From NCBI GenBank assembly GCA_946807835.1, contig OX327696.1, positions 7,700,501 through 7,764,500 on the forward strand: a stretch of 64,000 nucleotides of DNA. The letters are read 5' to 3'. Made by a program: the position numbers and the translations under genes. Every line of letters begins with the position of its first letter. Positions within the stretch are counted from its first letter, which is position 1. Below, one piece after another: positions 35,332 to 47,600 of the stretch. The DNA is from Ailanthus altissimus. Taxonomy: Eukaryota > Streptophyta > Magnoliopsida > Sapindales > Simaroubaceae. A model generated the notes under the pieces. That model ran no database searches. It saw only the letters and a program-made list of their open reading frames with translations, and had not been told where the DNA came from.

Positions 35332-38300
35332 CCATATATTAAAAAACACTCCTACAATTTAAAGGCTTCTGAAAATTATATCACATTTTTTTTTCTCTTA
35401 CACTGATGAGCTTTCTATATAATTGCCAATTGAATCGAGTTGTATCAATTTGGTTTGAGAAAAACTCGACTAAATTTTATTTTTGTATTAAATTTATATC
35501 ATGCCCCATTTTAAGAGCTCAGATTTAGGGGTAAGCGAAATTGTTCCAAACTGATTAAAAATTGAACTAATCGATTTAGAAAAATTTAGAATAGATTGAT
35601 TTTAAGGAGATAAAACGAATTGAATTGAATTAATTTTATTTTTTTTAATTTTATTTTTTAATTTTATTTTTTAATTTTATTTTTTAATTTTATTTTTTTA
35701 TTTTAAACCAAATCGAATAAAATTGATGGATTCCAAATAAATAAATCCAATCAATAAACTAAACTAAATTAACTAATTCAGTTTGATCGGTTCGAGTCCA
35801 ATTTGCCCACCTACTTAAACTAATACAACTCATTAGATAAGTATTACTTGTATTAGATTTTAGACTTTTTCTTTTCTTTGTTTATAAATTTTTTATTTAT
35901 TTATAAAATTTCTTTCAGAATTAGTTTTTCATAACTACATATCACACATGATGTTTTAAAAAATTTAAAAATTAATTATTTTTTAACTTCTAAATAATTA
36001 TTCATTATTTTAGATCGAACTTGCATTCATCCTGTTTATATTACAGTGTCTAAAATATAAGCTTAACACAAACTTATTTGAATCTTGATGTTGTGCTTAG
36101 CCAAATTGGTTAGATACCTCGAATTTTACAAGACACTCAAATTTTATTCTTTGTATTGATTTTTAATGTTTGTTTCTAATAAATGTATTTTGCTCTAAAA
36201 TATAAATTAACATAATGATAGTTATATAAAACAAGAAATAATTAAAAAATAAATTCTTATTTAAGTAATAGTAATTACACTGAATTCATGCACATCTATC
36301 AAATATTGGCATTACTTAATAAGGCCATAAGGTAGACTCGAGTTCGATCCGAATTCAAGTTGAATCTCTTCAGGAATCAAGACAGTGGATAAGACTAAAG
36401 AGATCAAAGATGCTAACTTGTGTTGCGGGAGATTGAAAAAAGAATCAGATTTGAATTGTTTAACTTTTGTGCTGTTGTTGTTGGTGGTGGTTAAGATCGA
36501 CGAAGATTAGAGATGTTCAGAGTCTGAGGGCTGAGATGAACGTTGAACGTCGGACGGAGAGAGTATCATTTCTAGTTATAAACTTAAGGTTTTGTTTCTT
36601 TTGTTTCTTTTTTTTTTTGTAATTATTACAGGTGTAAAACGATACCGTTTTGTCTATTAAAATACTTTTCACATATTAAATATTTTTTTTATTATTGAAT
36701 TGAGTGTTAAAATATATATATATTTTTTAAAGAAAATGGTCATACTCCACCATTCTAGAGATAACTTAAAGAAAAAAGGGCAGTGGTGTTCCGAAAATTC
36801 TCTTAGAAAATTAAGGACGTAAAAGTAATTTTCTGAAATTTCAAAAACCACAAACTTTTAACATTATTTTTATATAGATTTTTTGATCTTGGGTTGGTTC
36901 AGAAACGTCGTAAAATCAATGGGCTCGATCGGGTCCTGATGATAGGACCTATTTATCCCGAATTAAATACCCAAATCCGGACTGACTCGAAAATTTCGAG
37001 TCTGATTTCTCGTATGGTTCGAGTCTGGGAGACTTTGCCAGTCCTAATTAAGCTTTTACAGAGTGAGAGGAGTGATTATGATTATAAACAAAGGCTGGGT
37101 GGGTTGGCTGTTTCCTGGGGTCAGACAAAAGAGATAATTACCATAAATAATTATTCTTTTGCAAATATTCTAGGAAAAAGAGCTTGTCCAAACTAATACT
37201 AAGACCAAGCAAAATAAATAAAATACTAAATGAGCTGTAGTCAAGACTCCAGAGATAGGATAATGGCATTAAAAAAATATAAAGGTAACCTTAAATAAAT
37301 AATTCAATCGATTCTGACAGTAATATAATTTATATATATAATTAATTGAGTAGTTTACGGAAACTCGGTATATGACAAGCTCCTGAATAAATTGTAATAT
37401 TTTATAACGTTATAAATATAATAAAAATTATAAATTTATTAAACAATAATATTCAATTGCTTATATAATAAAAAAGGTTTATTTTAAATAAAATGGTAAT
37501 AATTGTTTTTAATTTTTTTTTTTAAAAATCATCCAAAAGTTAGATTATGATAAAAGAGATTTTATTATAAGTAAGAGCAAAAGTTTGTCGTGAAAATTTT
37601 GTATTTGATTAGTGAGAAATTTGATTCATCCAAATTTCACATTATTAATAGAAAAGTTTTTGAATCAATTAATCCAATCTACAGATCCTTTTTTTGTATG
37701 CAAATATTTTATCTCAGAGAGCTCAAAATAAATTTATGGAAGCTATGTTCTCAAATTGAAAGGTAATTTATATAAAACTCAAATTTAATAAGAATGTATA
37801 AAATATTTTGAAATTTCATTAAATTCCAAAATATTATTTACCAAAAACACTCTTATATCTTCCGAGTCAAGGTTTCTTGGAAGGTGTATTTGTGAAATAA
37901 TATTTATAAAAATTTGTGAAAGAAAATAAAAAAAAATGGTTAAAAATTCAAAAGTAGGTGTTGTGTTTTTGAAAAGAAAACATATAATGATGTTTTTTTT
38001 TTTTAAGAAAAAAATTTGAATTCTTAACTTTGTAAGAAAAGGATACGTTGATTTTAATAATTTAAAAAACTTGTATTGGTAGCAATTTTTTTTTATCTAT
38101 TTTAACTATAAAAATATTATTGTTAAATAACAATTTTTATCAATTTTAATGAAGAAAAGAACATTTTATCCCTTAAAATTTTAAAAAAAATGTAAAAATT
38201 TTTACGTTAAAATAAGCTAAAACAATTATCTAATAGAGTGTCAATAAATTTTTTTAAACCATTCAAATTTTTGTACATTTCTAAATCGTTTGGTTCAAAT

Positions 38301-38413
38301 ATTTTTTTTCCTTCTTTTTTATAAGATATATGTAAAAATTCCTCCCAATTTTTTTTAATTATCGACAAATATATGGAATTAGGGGTGGTATTTGTAAAGA
38401 CATTGTCGTGAAA
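35332..38413. other. AT-rich DNA, no intact gene
   Basis: Holds the 13-bp minisatellite at 35647-35698, a moderately GC-richer stretch near 36330-36560, and a dyad aaaacgataccgtttt at about 36637. A 100-codon frame lies at 36894-37196 (basic N-terminus, no recognised domain). I cannot support a gene here. Confidence 0.4.
35647..35698. repeat. Four tandem 13-bp units (aattttatttttt)
   Basis: Four consecutive copies, essentially identical. Confidence 0.95.
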
Positions 38414-38681
38414 GGGATATTAACATTATCACCCTTAAGGTTTACATAATTATACTTTCATAGCGCTTTTAGTTTTAAATATAATATCATCTCTTTACTT
38501 CATTTTAACAAAGAAAAAACTCTAGAGTTATATTTTTTTATCGCATAAATAACTAAATTTTCTTAAAAATTAAGAGTATTTTTGTTTTTAAATTAAATAA
38601 AAGGGATAATAATATAATTAAAATAAAATTACCATTAAAATATAATTTTTTTAAATATCAGGGGTGTCAGTGTTAATACCC
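38414..38681. mobile_element. MITE-B copy 2
   Basis: 268 bp. Begins GGGATATTAACATTATCACC; the reverse complement of its end begins GGGTATTAACACTGACACCC. Same ends and length as the element at 18176-18442. It lies about 900 bp upstream of the DUF4408/DUF761 gene start. Confidence 0.75.
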
Positions 38682-38919
38682 AAGTTGTGTAATCACTTTT
38701 GCAATGATGACAACAAACGCTGCACTACATACAGCGGCGTTAGTGCTGATTGAAGTCACTGTATTAGATTTATTTAATTAATTAAAAACTTGTGCAATAA
38801 AATCAAACCATTATCTAATTTCTGGTACAAAATCTATACAAATTTATCTATCGAACATTTTAATATCATTTTCTTTAATCAGACGGTCAAGATTTCATCA
38901 TATGGAAAAGTTGCAAGAA

Positions 38920-39577
38920 TTTTAAGCCTCACTCTTACATAAATGCTCCCTGATGCTGCTTCACTCCGTTTAATGGTCCTCGCTGGGCTGTCTGTGCTTC
39001 TGCTTCTGTTTCCTCTGTTTCTCTGCTCAGTCTTGTGTCGTATTATTTTCTGCAAAAAAATTAATTTCTACTCGTGGCACTGAGATGTGATGAATCAAAA
39101 GCCCCAGAAAAATTGGATGGATTCAGTTTTTTGGACATGATTTTGGTTAATTTTTTACTTCCCATTTCTAGTTCTTGTTTCTAATCTTAAATGGTGTTTT
39201 TACTGACCAATAAAGTTCCATTGTTTTTTCTTTTGTTTTAAAGATCCTAAATGGCAATCTACTTTTCTTGTTGAAATTGGTAGGATTTTCTTTCTTGTTT
39301 CAATGGCTGTTTTCTATGTCTCTTCATTTTTTTTACTCTCATTTTAGAGACCAGTAAGGCCCGAAAACCCTATTAAAAGACTCAAAAGGTCATATTTTTG
39401 TCTCCAGTTCCTTAATTGCTGTTCTGGGTCTTTTTCTTTTTTCTCATTTTAGAGACCATTGAAGCCTGGAAAGCCTCAAAGTTCTTTTTTTTTTTTTGTT
39501 ATTGTTCCTGAAATCTATCCACTCTTTTTTGGGTTCTTTTTTCAGTTTCTTTTGTGTCTAAGTGAAATTACAGTCAA
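38920..39577 (+). promoter_or_regulatory. Probable promoter and 5' leader of the DUF4408/DUF761 gene
   Basis: The sequence between the MITE and the start codon turns pyrimidine-rich and less AT-rich from about 38940 (several 'cttctgtttcctctgttt' words at 38990-39030), as is common in plant 5' leaders. TATA-like 'tacataaa' at 38937-38944 is the best candidate I see but is weak. A short upstream ATG occurs at 39250 and another at 39303. The transcription start and any leader intron cannot be fixed from sequence alone. Confidence 0.35.
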
Positions 39578-40498
39578 ATGGCAGATTTTTTCCGAGAATC
39601 AGACTTAAAAACAAGCAGATTTGAGACTGTAACATGGGCTGCAAAGTTGATATTTTTATCAGCAGGGATTATCTCAACTATCATGTTCTTCAAAGTGGCA
39701 GTAATCCCATACATTATCAACCTCACTGTCTCTATTTTCTCCTCCATTCCCAGCCTTTGGGTTTCACTGAGAAGCTGGCTATCACCACCCTACATTTATA
39801 TCATCCTCAACTTTATCATCTTCACCATTGCTGCTTCTACATTCCATCATCAAAACGACCCATCTGATGAACCTCACATCAAACCACCACTCCCCTCAAA
39901 TATAAAGCAACTAAGTGCCGAAACCATCAAGACCCATTCCATTAAAAAGCAGCCAAATGCCTCAAAGGACTATCAGGTGATCAACGACTCCTGGTTTGGG
40001 ATGACCAAAGAAGATGAACCTAAAGGAGAAGAAGAAAAACCCATTTTGTCCGCTGAAAAAGAAAGCGACCCATCTCAAGAAACAGTCTCAAAAGGCTCTC
40101 CAATGGAAGATTTTTCCGAGAAAGCAGCAGTGGGGGAAGATGATGATGAAAGCACAAAGGCCAGCATTGAGGAGACATGGAAGTTGATAACGGAAGGGCA
40201 AGGCAAGGCTTCAAGGCCACAGCTGAAGAAGAGTGACACCTGGGACACGCCACCCCGGGCGGTGGCGCCGTTGACGGCCGATGATGAAGATGTTGACCCC
40301 TCGACTTGGGCCAAGCGTGAGCTGAGGAAATCTGATACTTTCAGCGACAGAACGTCTCTGAAGAGGGAGAAATCGATGAGTCAGGATGAGTTGAACCGGC
40401 GAGTTGAAGCTTTTATTAAGAAAATCAACAATGAGATGAGGTTGCAGAGGCTTGAATCTGATCAGCGAAACATGCAAATGGTTAATCGAGGGGTTTAA
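39578..40498 (+). CDS. DUF4408 and DUF761 domain-containing membrane protein (cotton-fibre-expressed-protein-like)
   Basis: Intact single-exon gene of 306 codons. The N-terminal third is hydrophobic: membrane segments at about residues 18-40, 41-62 and 71-88. The third lies in the DUF4408 signature LRSWLSPPYIYIILNFIIFT (residues 64-83). The middle (90-260) is hydrophilic, acidic and Ser/Thr/Pro-rich, probably disordered and cytosolic, with two near copies of a KSDT motif (LKKSDTWD, about 216-223, and LRKSDTFSD, about 249-257). The C-terminus (268-299) is a DUF761 helix: SQDELNRRVEAFIKKINNEM, with the usual 'RL.S' tail. Plant proteins with this pair of domains are about 300-340 residues long and are annotated as uncharacterised or 'cotton fibre expressed' proteins; no biochemical role is established. 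The ATG at 39578 is the first in frame and gives the usual N-terminus. The best-supported host gene in the window, with no close gene neighbour. Confidence 0.93.
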   Translation: MADFFRESDLKTSRFETVTWAAKLIFLSAGIISTIMFFKVAVIPYIINLTVSIFSSIPSLWVSLRSWLSPPYIYIILNFIIFTIAASTFHHQNDPSDEPHIKPPLPSNIKQLSAETIKTHSIKKQPNASKDYQVINDSWFGMTKEDEPKGEEEKPILSAEKESDPSQETVSKGSPMEDFSEKAAVGEDDDESTKASIEETWKLITEGQGKASRPQLKKSDTWDTPPRAVAPLTADDEDVDPSTWAKRELRKSDTFSDRTSLKREKSMSQDELNRRVEAFIKKINNEMRLQRLESDQRNMQMVNRGV

Positions 40499-40512
40499 TT
40501 AGATTATTTTTG

Positions 40513-40553
40513 AATAAAAGTTAATTAAAATAGTAATTGAAATTTGTAATAAA
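40513..40553 (+). terminator. Two polyadenylation signals (AATAAA) behind the gene
   Basis: AATAAA occurs at 40513-40518 and 40548-40553, 15 and 50 bp after the stop codon, in a T/A-rich context typical of plant 3' ends. Confidence 0.6.
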
Positions 40554-40834
40554 TTACTACTATATTCTGAGTAAAATTTCAAAGCCTTTCACACAAATGA
40601 TGGTCATGAGCCGGCATCTCTGCTATACTTTGTTTCATTGCAACCTTTTGTGTTAATGTTTCTGCGCAAATATCGGAATGGCGATGGCAATATTTCTCTC
40701 TCTTTTCTTCATTTTACTTATTTTTATCTCTTATTTATAAAATTATATCAAAACTATTCGAAGTCACAAATGTTTTTTGAAAAAAAAAAGGGGGGGATAT
40801 TAATATTCTAATTAGCATTTTAGGTTTCGGACTC

Positions 40835-41110
40835 CCAGGGTTAGTGATCTTTGAATATAGAGATAGAGATGGTTTGAAAAGGGTTTCATTTAAGTTTTGG
40901 AGGTAGTGATTCTGGATATAGGGATGATGGTTTAAATACGCTTTTAATTTGAGTTTCTTAAACATCCCTTAACATAGGAATGGTTTGGATAGGGTTTAAT
41001 TTGAGTTTTAAACCTGAATATAGAGATGGTCTGAACAAGGTTTAATTTGAATTTTGAAGGTAGTGATTTTTGAATATAGGGATATGGTCTGAATCCGAAT
41101 TAAGTTTGAG
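40835..41110. repeat. Degenerate minisatellite downstream of the gene
   Basis: About five imperfect units of roughly 44-70 bp, each containing variants of 'gaatatagggatggtttga', then 'gggtttaatttgagttt', with 'ggtagtgatttt' starting some units. Confidence 0.7.
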
Positions 41111-41228
41111 TGTATTATAAAATCTCTATTTGATTTAATATTTCTATAATTTTTTTTAAAATTTTATATTAATAATTTTATAATGTAATATTTAATTAAT
41201 GATTTTGCCGATGATTTAATAAAAAAAA

Positions 41229-42249
41229 GGGTAAAAAATATTTGTCTCAAAAGTTTGACTTAATTTTCAATTTCATTTTACTAATTTTAAAAAATTCAAT
41301 TTTGCTTTAACAAATTAGTGAGATTTCGATATATTTAATTGAAAATCTCTATTGATTGTACATTGATATTTTTATCCTATATTATTATGTGAATTGAAAA
41401 TGATGATGTGGGTACACTATATAATATACACGTGTCAATTATTAAGGTTATTAAAAAATAAATAAAATAAAAAAAGACATGTGACATGCTTTAATAGGTA
41501 AAAATTTTAATATTCATTAAACATTTATTTTATAATTAAAACTCTAATGGAACTGTAAAAAATGACGACTGAGTGCCGCTGGCCACCATTAGTTATTGAA
41601 TTTTGGTGACCAAAAAATCAAAAATTATATTATCAGATTCTTTTTTTTTTTAATTTACACAATGGTGGAATTATTTTTGTCAAAGAAAAATAAGAATGTG
41701 GGCAAAAATAAATTAAAAATATGTGAAGAGGTGGCTGCCGTTAACCACCACAAGCCAACGGTCGTTGACAAATGGAGGAGGTGATGACATATACCGCATC
41801 TACCATTGGACAGATTAACTACCGATCCGTCTAGTAGTAGAGGAGATGCACACTGCTGCCCCGTCATTCACGGCAAACGATGATGGCCTCCGCCTCTCAC
41901 TATGTTATTCTCCACATTTGACATATCTGCAGTGTTTTGTTGACAAAAAAAATACTACAATTACGTAATTACAAAATTTGAGTCAAATAGTCACCGATGG
42001 CTGGTCGACCACTGACCAACAACTCTATTTTTATTTAATTTATTTAATTATTTTAGTGACTAATCAATAATTTATAAGTGAATATTTTGTATCAGCTAAT
42101 TTTAAATTTTTTGCATGAAGTGACGATTTTGTTCATTTAGGATTAAAATTATCAGAATCTCATTTATGAATTAAAATAAATTTTTAAAAAATTCGTGAGA
42201 TAAAATTATCAATTAGATTAAATTTAAAGAATAAAAATATCATTTGCTC
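41229..42249. mobile_element. Non-autonomous Mutator-like element, MULE-2
   Basis: 1021 bp flanked by a perfect 9-bp duplication taaaaaaaa (41220-41228 and 42250-42258), though its low complexity weakens it. The ends are diverged inverted repeats of about 100 bp: the left begins GGGTAAAAAATATTTGTCTC and the reverse complement of the right begins GAGCAAATGATATTTTTATT. Both later contain 'aattttaaaaaattca'-like and 'gagatt' words. They also resemble the MULE-1 ends. The interior (41560-42020) is GC-richer, with 'ggtggctgccgttaaccacc' type sequence and no transposase. Open frames at 41596-41867 on both strands have no known domain. Confidence 0.7.
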
Positions 42250-42708
42250 TAAAAAAAAATATGTCTTACAAATTGTTTAGGGGTGTTAGTATATTTTTGT
42301 TAGTTAATATGGGCAAAAGTTTTAGTTTCAATTAGTTTGGGGTTGGGGACATGCTTATCTAGTAGCTACAAATCCCGCCTTTAATGACACAATCTTTTTA
42401 TGTTATCTATTTTTATTTGTAATGGTAGAATCTTTCTATTTTATAATTTTATTATTTTATTTGGGTTTATTTTGGTTATTTGTTTTTTTTTTTCTTAAAA
42501 TTTAACTGTGTTTTGTCGTTTACACGGAATCGAATCACTGACGTTCCTTTTCTTTAGTCCAAGATAGGGCCAAGAATTTTCAGTTTAGTCACCAATAAGT
42601 TGAAATAAAAAAAGCAGCTTTTGGTTTCATCATTTTCAAGACAATACTTCTAGAAGCAGAAGTGGAAATAGACTGGCTTTTTTTTAAAACAAAATTTTAA
42701 AATTTTAT

Positions 42709-42842
42709 CTCAAATATAATATTAAATAATTATTAAAAAATTAAATTTTATAATATTTTATCATTTAATAATTACACAATATATTAATTAAAATAAAAAA
42801 TTTTAAAATATAATTTAAAGATATAAGATTACATTTTTAAAA
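42709..42842. mobile_element. MITE-A copy 3 (diverged)
   Basis: AT-rich segment with 'attaaataattattaaaaaa' and 'tatcatttaataattacaca' as inverted partners and an 'aaatataatttaaagatata' end. Lower similarity than the other copies. Confidence 0.4.
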
Positions 42843-43204
42843 ATTTTTTGAAAATAAAAACATGTTGCTGTTTTCCCGTGCCCGAATGACATTAAATCAG
42901 CTTTCAAGAGTCAAAATTTATTGAAAAAGCGCTTTTTGAAGAGCTTCTACTTGGATTTTATGGCCTCAAGTTAAGTGACGGAAGAAGAGCCCTGATAGGT
43001 CACTTGATGCGTTTGCGGTTGTTTGACTTAATAATGATTAATTATTTTTTAAAACAAATTTCTGATATGATATATGAATTTGAACTAATTCCCCCTCGAA
43101 ATTTTTTTCAACCATTCTCAAAAAACTTTTTAAAAAATTCAAAATTATTAATTATTTCACTTAAATGGCACTCAATTTATACTAGTTGGGTCATTTTTTT
43201 ATTG

Positions 43205-43960
43205 GTTTAAGTGTTCATTTGATTGAATTTTTTTACTGTTTAAAAGAAAAATTTTAATGTTAATTTTTTTTTTTAATAATGTTTGATTGTAATTAAAGAA
43301 GAGTTTTTTAATGATGTTTGATTATAATTAAAGAAGAGTTTTTGGAGATTAAAAAAATTATTTTACTTTTATTTGAAAAAACTTAAATTTTGTGCTTTTT
43401 TAATATTTGTGTAATGTCACATATACCTTAATAAATATTTTCTTATTTTTATAGTTTACCTTTAATAAAAATAAACCCTATTTAACTAACATATTTTTAA
43501 TATTTTTTTAAAAGTCGTTATATCTTCAATTCTCCGTATCTCTACAACCATCATATTTTTACAAGAATCTATCAAAATTTTTTGTTGATTATTTTTTAAA
43601 TAAAAATAAATATTATTTCATTTTTAATTTTTGTACTAAGCACAATAATTTATATTGATTCATTGATTACTATAAATTAATTTTACTTGATTATTGTGTT
43701 TAAGAAAATATATAATAAACTTAAACTTACATATAAAAAAATTGGATTATTTAGAATTTGAATATAAGTTTTATTAAGTGTCTTTTTTAGTAATTAATAA
43801 GAGATAAAACACTTTTAATAATGTATAACCAAACGATCTAATACTTCAAAAGAGTTTTTTTAATTGATAACTAAATGATCAATGCTTTTTTTTCTTAAAA
43901 GTTTTACTTTCAAAAACTCAATTTGAAAAGTTTAACCAAACGAGTCTAAACAGTTCGTGC
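43205..43960. other. AT-rich segment, possible decayed TIR element
   Basis: The left edge 'tgttcatttgattgaatttt' and the reverse complement of the right edge, 'CTCGTTTGGTTAAACTTTTC', are loosely alike, which would fit an old hAT-like MITE, but the match is too weak to be sure. A 35-bp direct repeat lies at about 43281-43350 (tgtttgatt.taattaaaga twice). Confidence 0.3.
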
Positions 43961-44293
43961 TTTAAAAGCATCTTTCTTTGTCAAATAGTTGAAAAAAATT
44001 AAGACTTAACTAATAATCAAAGATACATGCTCAATATTATTTCAATGTTCAATTCAGTTTTTAAACACATTTAACCTTAAACTCAATAAGTTATGGAGTT
44101 TTATAAATGGTTAAAAACAATTATGGTTAAGAACAAACTAAATTATGAATTTTACTCCACCATGTTAGGATATGCTTTTGAAGCTCCTTTACCTATTGAT
44201 TTGTAGTTGATCTACCACAAGTCATCTTCAAAATATTTTGCAGATCAATCATTGTACCAATTACAAGACAACATCAAATTCTTTGAGTAGTTC

Positions 44294-46973
44294 TGTAGTA
44301 ACCAGTATCCACAACCGGTAAGAATAAGTATTTATATATATATACATATTTTATTTGTATGTGGGTAATACTTGAGTTATGTATTGTTATTAGTAGTATT
44401 TGTATAGGTTAAGGACATACTATCAGTATTGAGTTTATTTGTAAGACTTTAGATTTATTTTAGGGACCAAATTATAATACTTTGAAAGTTTTGGGGCAAA
44501 TTTGTAAATAACAAATATTAGCCTCTTAGTATAAAAATACACTTTTGAAACCCTAATTCACTCATTTTGGTCGAGTTACCTCTTTTAGAGTGAGAAAAGA
44601 GAGAAAGAAATGGGAGAAAAAGAGAGGAAGAAAAAAAAAAGAAGAAGAAAGTTAGAATTTAAACTTTAAGAGGTATATTATAACCCCTTTTTAGTTTCTT
44701 GTTGTTAAATTAGTTAATTCCTTTAAGTTTTGATTTCTGGAAATATGTACAATTAAGGATTTGATGTGTATTTCGTAAGATATTGTGAGAATTGATAATG
44801 ATCTATGTAGATAGCTTGATAAATCATGATGAATTACAGAATTTCTACTTGATAGTCTCTTGATCCAGGAGTTTTATAAATTGTTGTGATTCGATTCTGG
44901 TTTTGAATTTTGAGTATATAAAATTAGACATGTTTAGAATCATTTGAGACTTTGAATCGATTGAAAATTTCAGAAATTGAATTTGTAGTGAATTTACCAA
45001 AATGACTCTGAAATTCTAGAAATTTCCTGTATTAACAGTATAATACAGTGACAAATAATTTTTGATCTGCTTAATAATCTTAAAAAATTACTAACTTATG
45101 GAATATGATAAGTTTATATGTCTAATATGATATACTCAGAATTGAGAATTTAGATTAATGTGGTTAAATTGTTATAATTTTCTAAAGAGTGTCAGCTCAT
45201 TGCAGTATTTGATTAACAGATATTTAAAGCTGTGGAATAAAATAGTTTTAAAATTTTGGCAGGAATCTTGAAGTGAAATATTTATCATGGATTGAAATAT
45301 GTGTCAAGAGTAATTCTGTAGTAGTTTTGTAATTTTTGAGTTAGTATCTGTTTTTATAAAATTACGAGACTGAATACTGTTCAGTAAATATCTTGATCCC
45401 GCCAGAATAATAGTTTGGATTTGATGGTGTTTATGAAATGGAATGTGTAGGAATTATGATATAATATTTATATATAAGAAATATATATTCTGATTTTGGA
45501 GTAATTGGACATCATTTGATGTATAAGAAAATTTTGTTAAGTGTAAATGGTCAGAATGACAGGTTTTGAGAAACCAAGTAATTAGACCAATTTGATATGA
45601 TAAGTGCAATATGTGTAATTTTGTAAGATATTTAATGTATTTTGTGTGAATGTTGAGGCTTATAAAAGGATTAATCTCCATTGATAGGTTAAGGAGAATT
45701 AAGTCTTGTAGCCGAAAGTGCTAAAAGGTAAGTATACTAGACTTTTATTGAAATCACAATAAGCATAGTAATTGTCTATGTATGATTTTATAAATGTGCT
45801 TAGAAATATGTTTATATTATGTCAAAGTATACTTGATATGAAATGTGAAAGAAATATGTTTATGAATGTGAACATTGACATTGAGCGTGGACATACATGT
45901 ATTTATAAAAGTGAGCTTTCAAAATGAAATTTGTTTAACAAAGAAAGCTTTTGAAGTGGAAAATGTCCATGAGATACGTTTTGTGTTTTTAGAATGCTTG
46001 AAGTCACTATTTACTTAGTAGGTACCTTATGTGATTTGTGGAGCCTTTATGTGTGGCATTTCCTTCAGGATTGGTATATGTTATGTGTTTCGTATGTAGG
46101 GAGGATCCTATTAGTACCTAAAGAAAGATTGAGTCATCACATTCGTGTGGTGGCGTATTAGTGCATGTAAGAGGATTCACCGATGATCAGGGTGAGGGTT
46201 TGGCTCTTATCTTCGGGTATGAGCATTATATATGTATAATTTAAACCATACTTATACTATTCCTCTCATATGGTATGTCACCTACGAGTGACATTTGGCT
46301 CATTATGTGATATGTGATATGAAAGTCCTACTAAGTAGTAGTTGAGTGATAGTATTCCTATTATATATTTTGAAAGAATGTGTAAGCGCTTACCTAACAT
46401 GTGATTTTATAAGATTATGATTTTGATTTATCACAACATATCATACACATGCATTGTGTACATATATGTATTTGTATTTTGATATATGAAAAACTAGTAT
46501 GCTTACTGAGTTTTATACTCATTATAGTTTATGGTGATTTCAGGTAAATAAGGTATATGTGTACTTAGTGGATTTGGCAAGGCTCATGCTGTCCCTTGGG
46601 TTCCCTAAGTTGCTAGGTGTTTCATTTGTGGACATATAGTTTAAGATATTTGATTTATCCCTATTGAATAAATACTTATATATTATTTTATTGTGTGTGG
46701 TTATATTTGGTTTAAGTTTCACCAAGTGTGGTTATGAGTTGATTTTAAGTAAGAATTTATAATGAATATATTATGGGCTTCCGGTAATAAAGTTGCTACT
46801 AGTGACATAGTAGAGTGTTAATCTCTGAGAAAACTCTATGTATCTTCAATTTACTAATTGCCCCATTCATAATTCAGTTATAATTCTGAAAACAAAATTG
46901 AAATGAATGTTTAAATATTATTGAATGAGTGTAAGTTGTCATGTGTCAGATCTTTTAGATGTGGGGCGTGACA
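44294..46973 (+). mobile_element. Solo LTR (2680 bp), Ty3/gypsy type
   Basis: Begins TGTAGTAACCAG and ends GATGTGGGGCGTGACA, with flanks agttc (44289-44293) and agctc (46974-46978), 4 of 5 equal. The long LTR, the GGGGCGTGACA ending and the internal 'aaaggtaagtatactagac' are features I associate with plant chromovirus-type gypsy LTRs. It also contains a purine-rich tract at 44588-44650. No coding region is associated. The ORFs at 45454-45681 and 46540-46725 are incidental. Confidence 0.7.
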
Positions 46974-47600
46974 AGCTCCTTTTATATGGAAGGTCGCGTT
47001 CAAATCTGAATCTACGTTCACACTGATGCCACAAATACTAGACGTCCGCATAGACCATTTTCTCCTTAAGGCATTCTTTTCCACTGAGCATTGGAAGGTT
47101 CAACTTCAGACTTAAAGGCAACTACAACCTTTTGAGAATTCTTGAGTGCTATCCTTAGTTCCTTAGCAGTACCTTAAGCTTAGATGCTTGAGCTTTAGCG
47201 ACTTTTAGAAATTAACAATAATAGCAGTGCGGTTACTAACATTCTGCAACTTATCATGCTTCATCTGAAGGTACACATTAGTTGTCGAGACTTACTTTTA
47301 CAGTAGACTTATAGTTCCCTTTAAGGCATCCTTCTCATACTTCAAATTATTTCACTTCAGCTTCTAAGAAGGATACTCGATTTACATGGTTGTCAATGAA
47401 GTTTGCATATTCCCTCTCTTTCACAATAAATCTTCGTCAATCCTCTTAAGCTCCCCAAACGCCTTATTCAACATTTTAACAGTCTACCGCAACTCAGTAG
47501 TCATCAACACATCAACAATATTGGCCCTCAACTGTTTATTTTCCTAACCCATTATTCGCAAATTATTTTGAAAAATGAGGTTTTTCCCATTCATTAATAG
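46974..47600 (-). pseudogene. Decayed coding remnant, coiled-coil-like (part 2)
   Basis: One minus-strand frame gives about 200 codons with only scattered stops and a charged, heptad-like content, for example RANIVDVLMTTELR, KMLNKAFGELKRIDEDLL and YEKDALKGTISLL. It reads in phase into 49914 onward when the LTR at 47601-49908 and one AATAG are removed. I do not recognise the family; it could be a retroelement gag-like product or a captured gene. Confidence 0.5.

Noticed and set aside
36894..37196. Candidate 100-codon gene
   Set aside because: No domain, no supporting promoter or splice signals, and no conserved-looking blocks.
40020..40477. Three minus-strand frames of 77-88 codons
   Set aside because: They are antisense shadows of the intact DUF4408/DUF761 gene.
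43205..43960. hAT-like MITE
   Set aside because: The inverted ends are too weak for a mobile-element call, so it is kept only as an uncertain segment.
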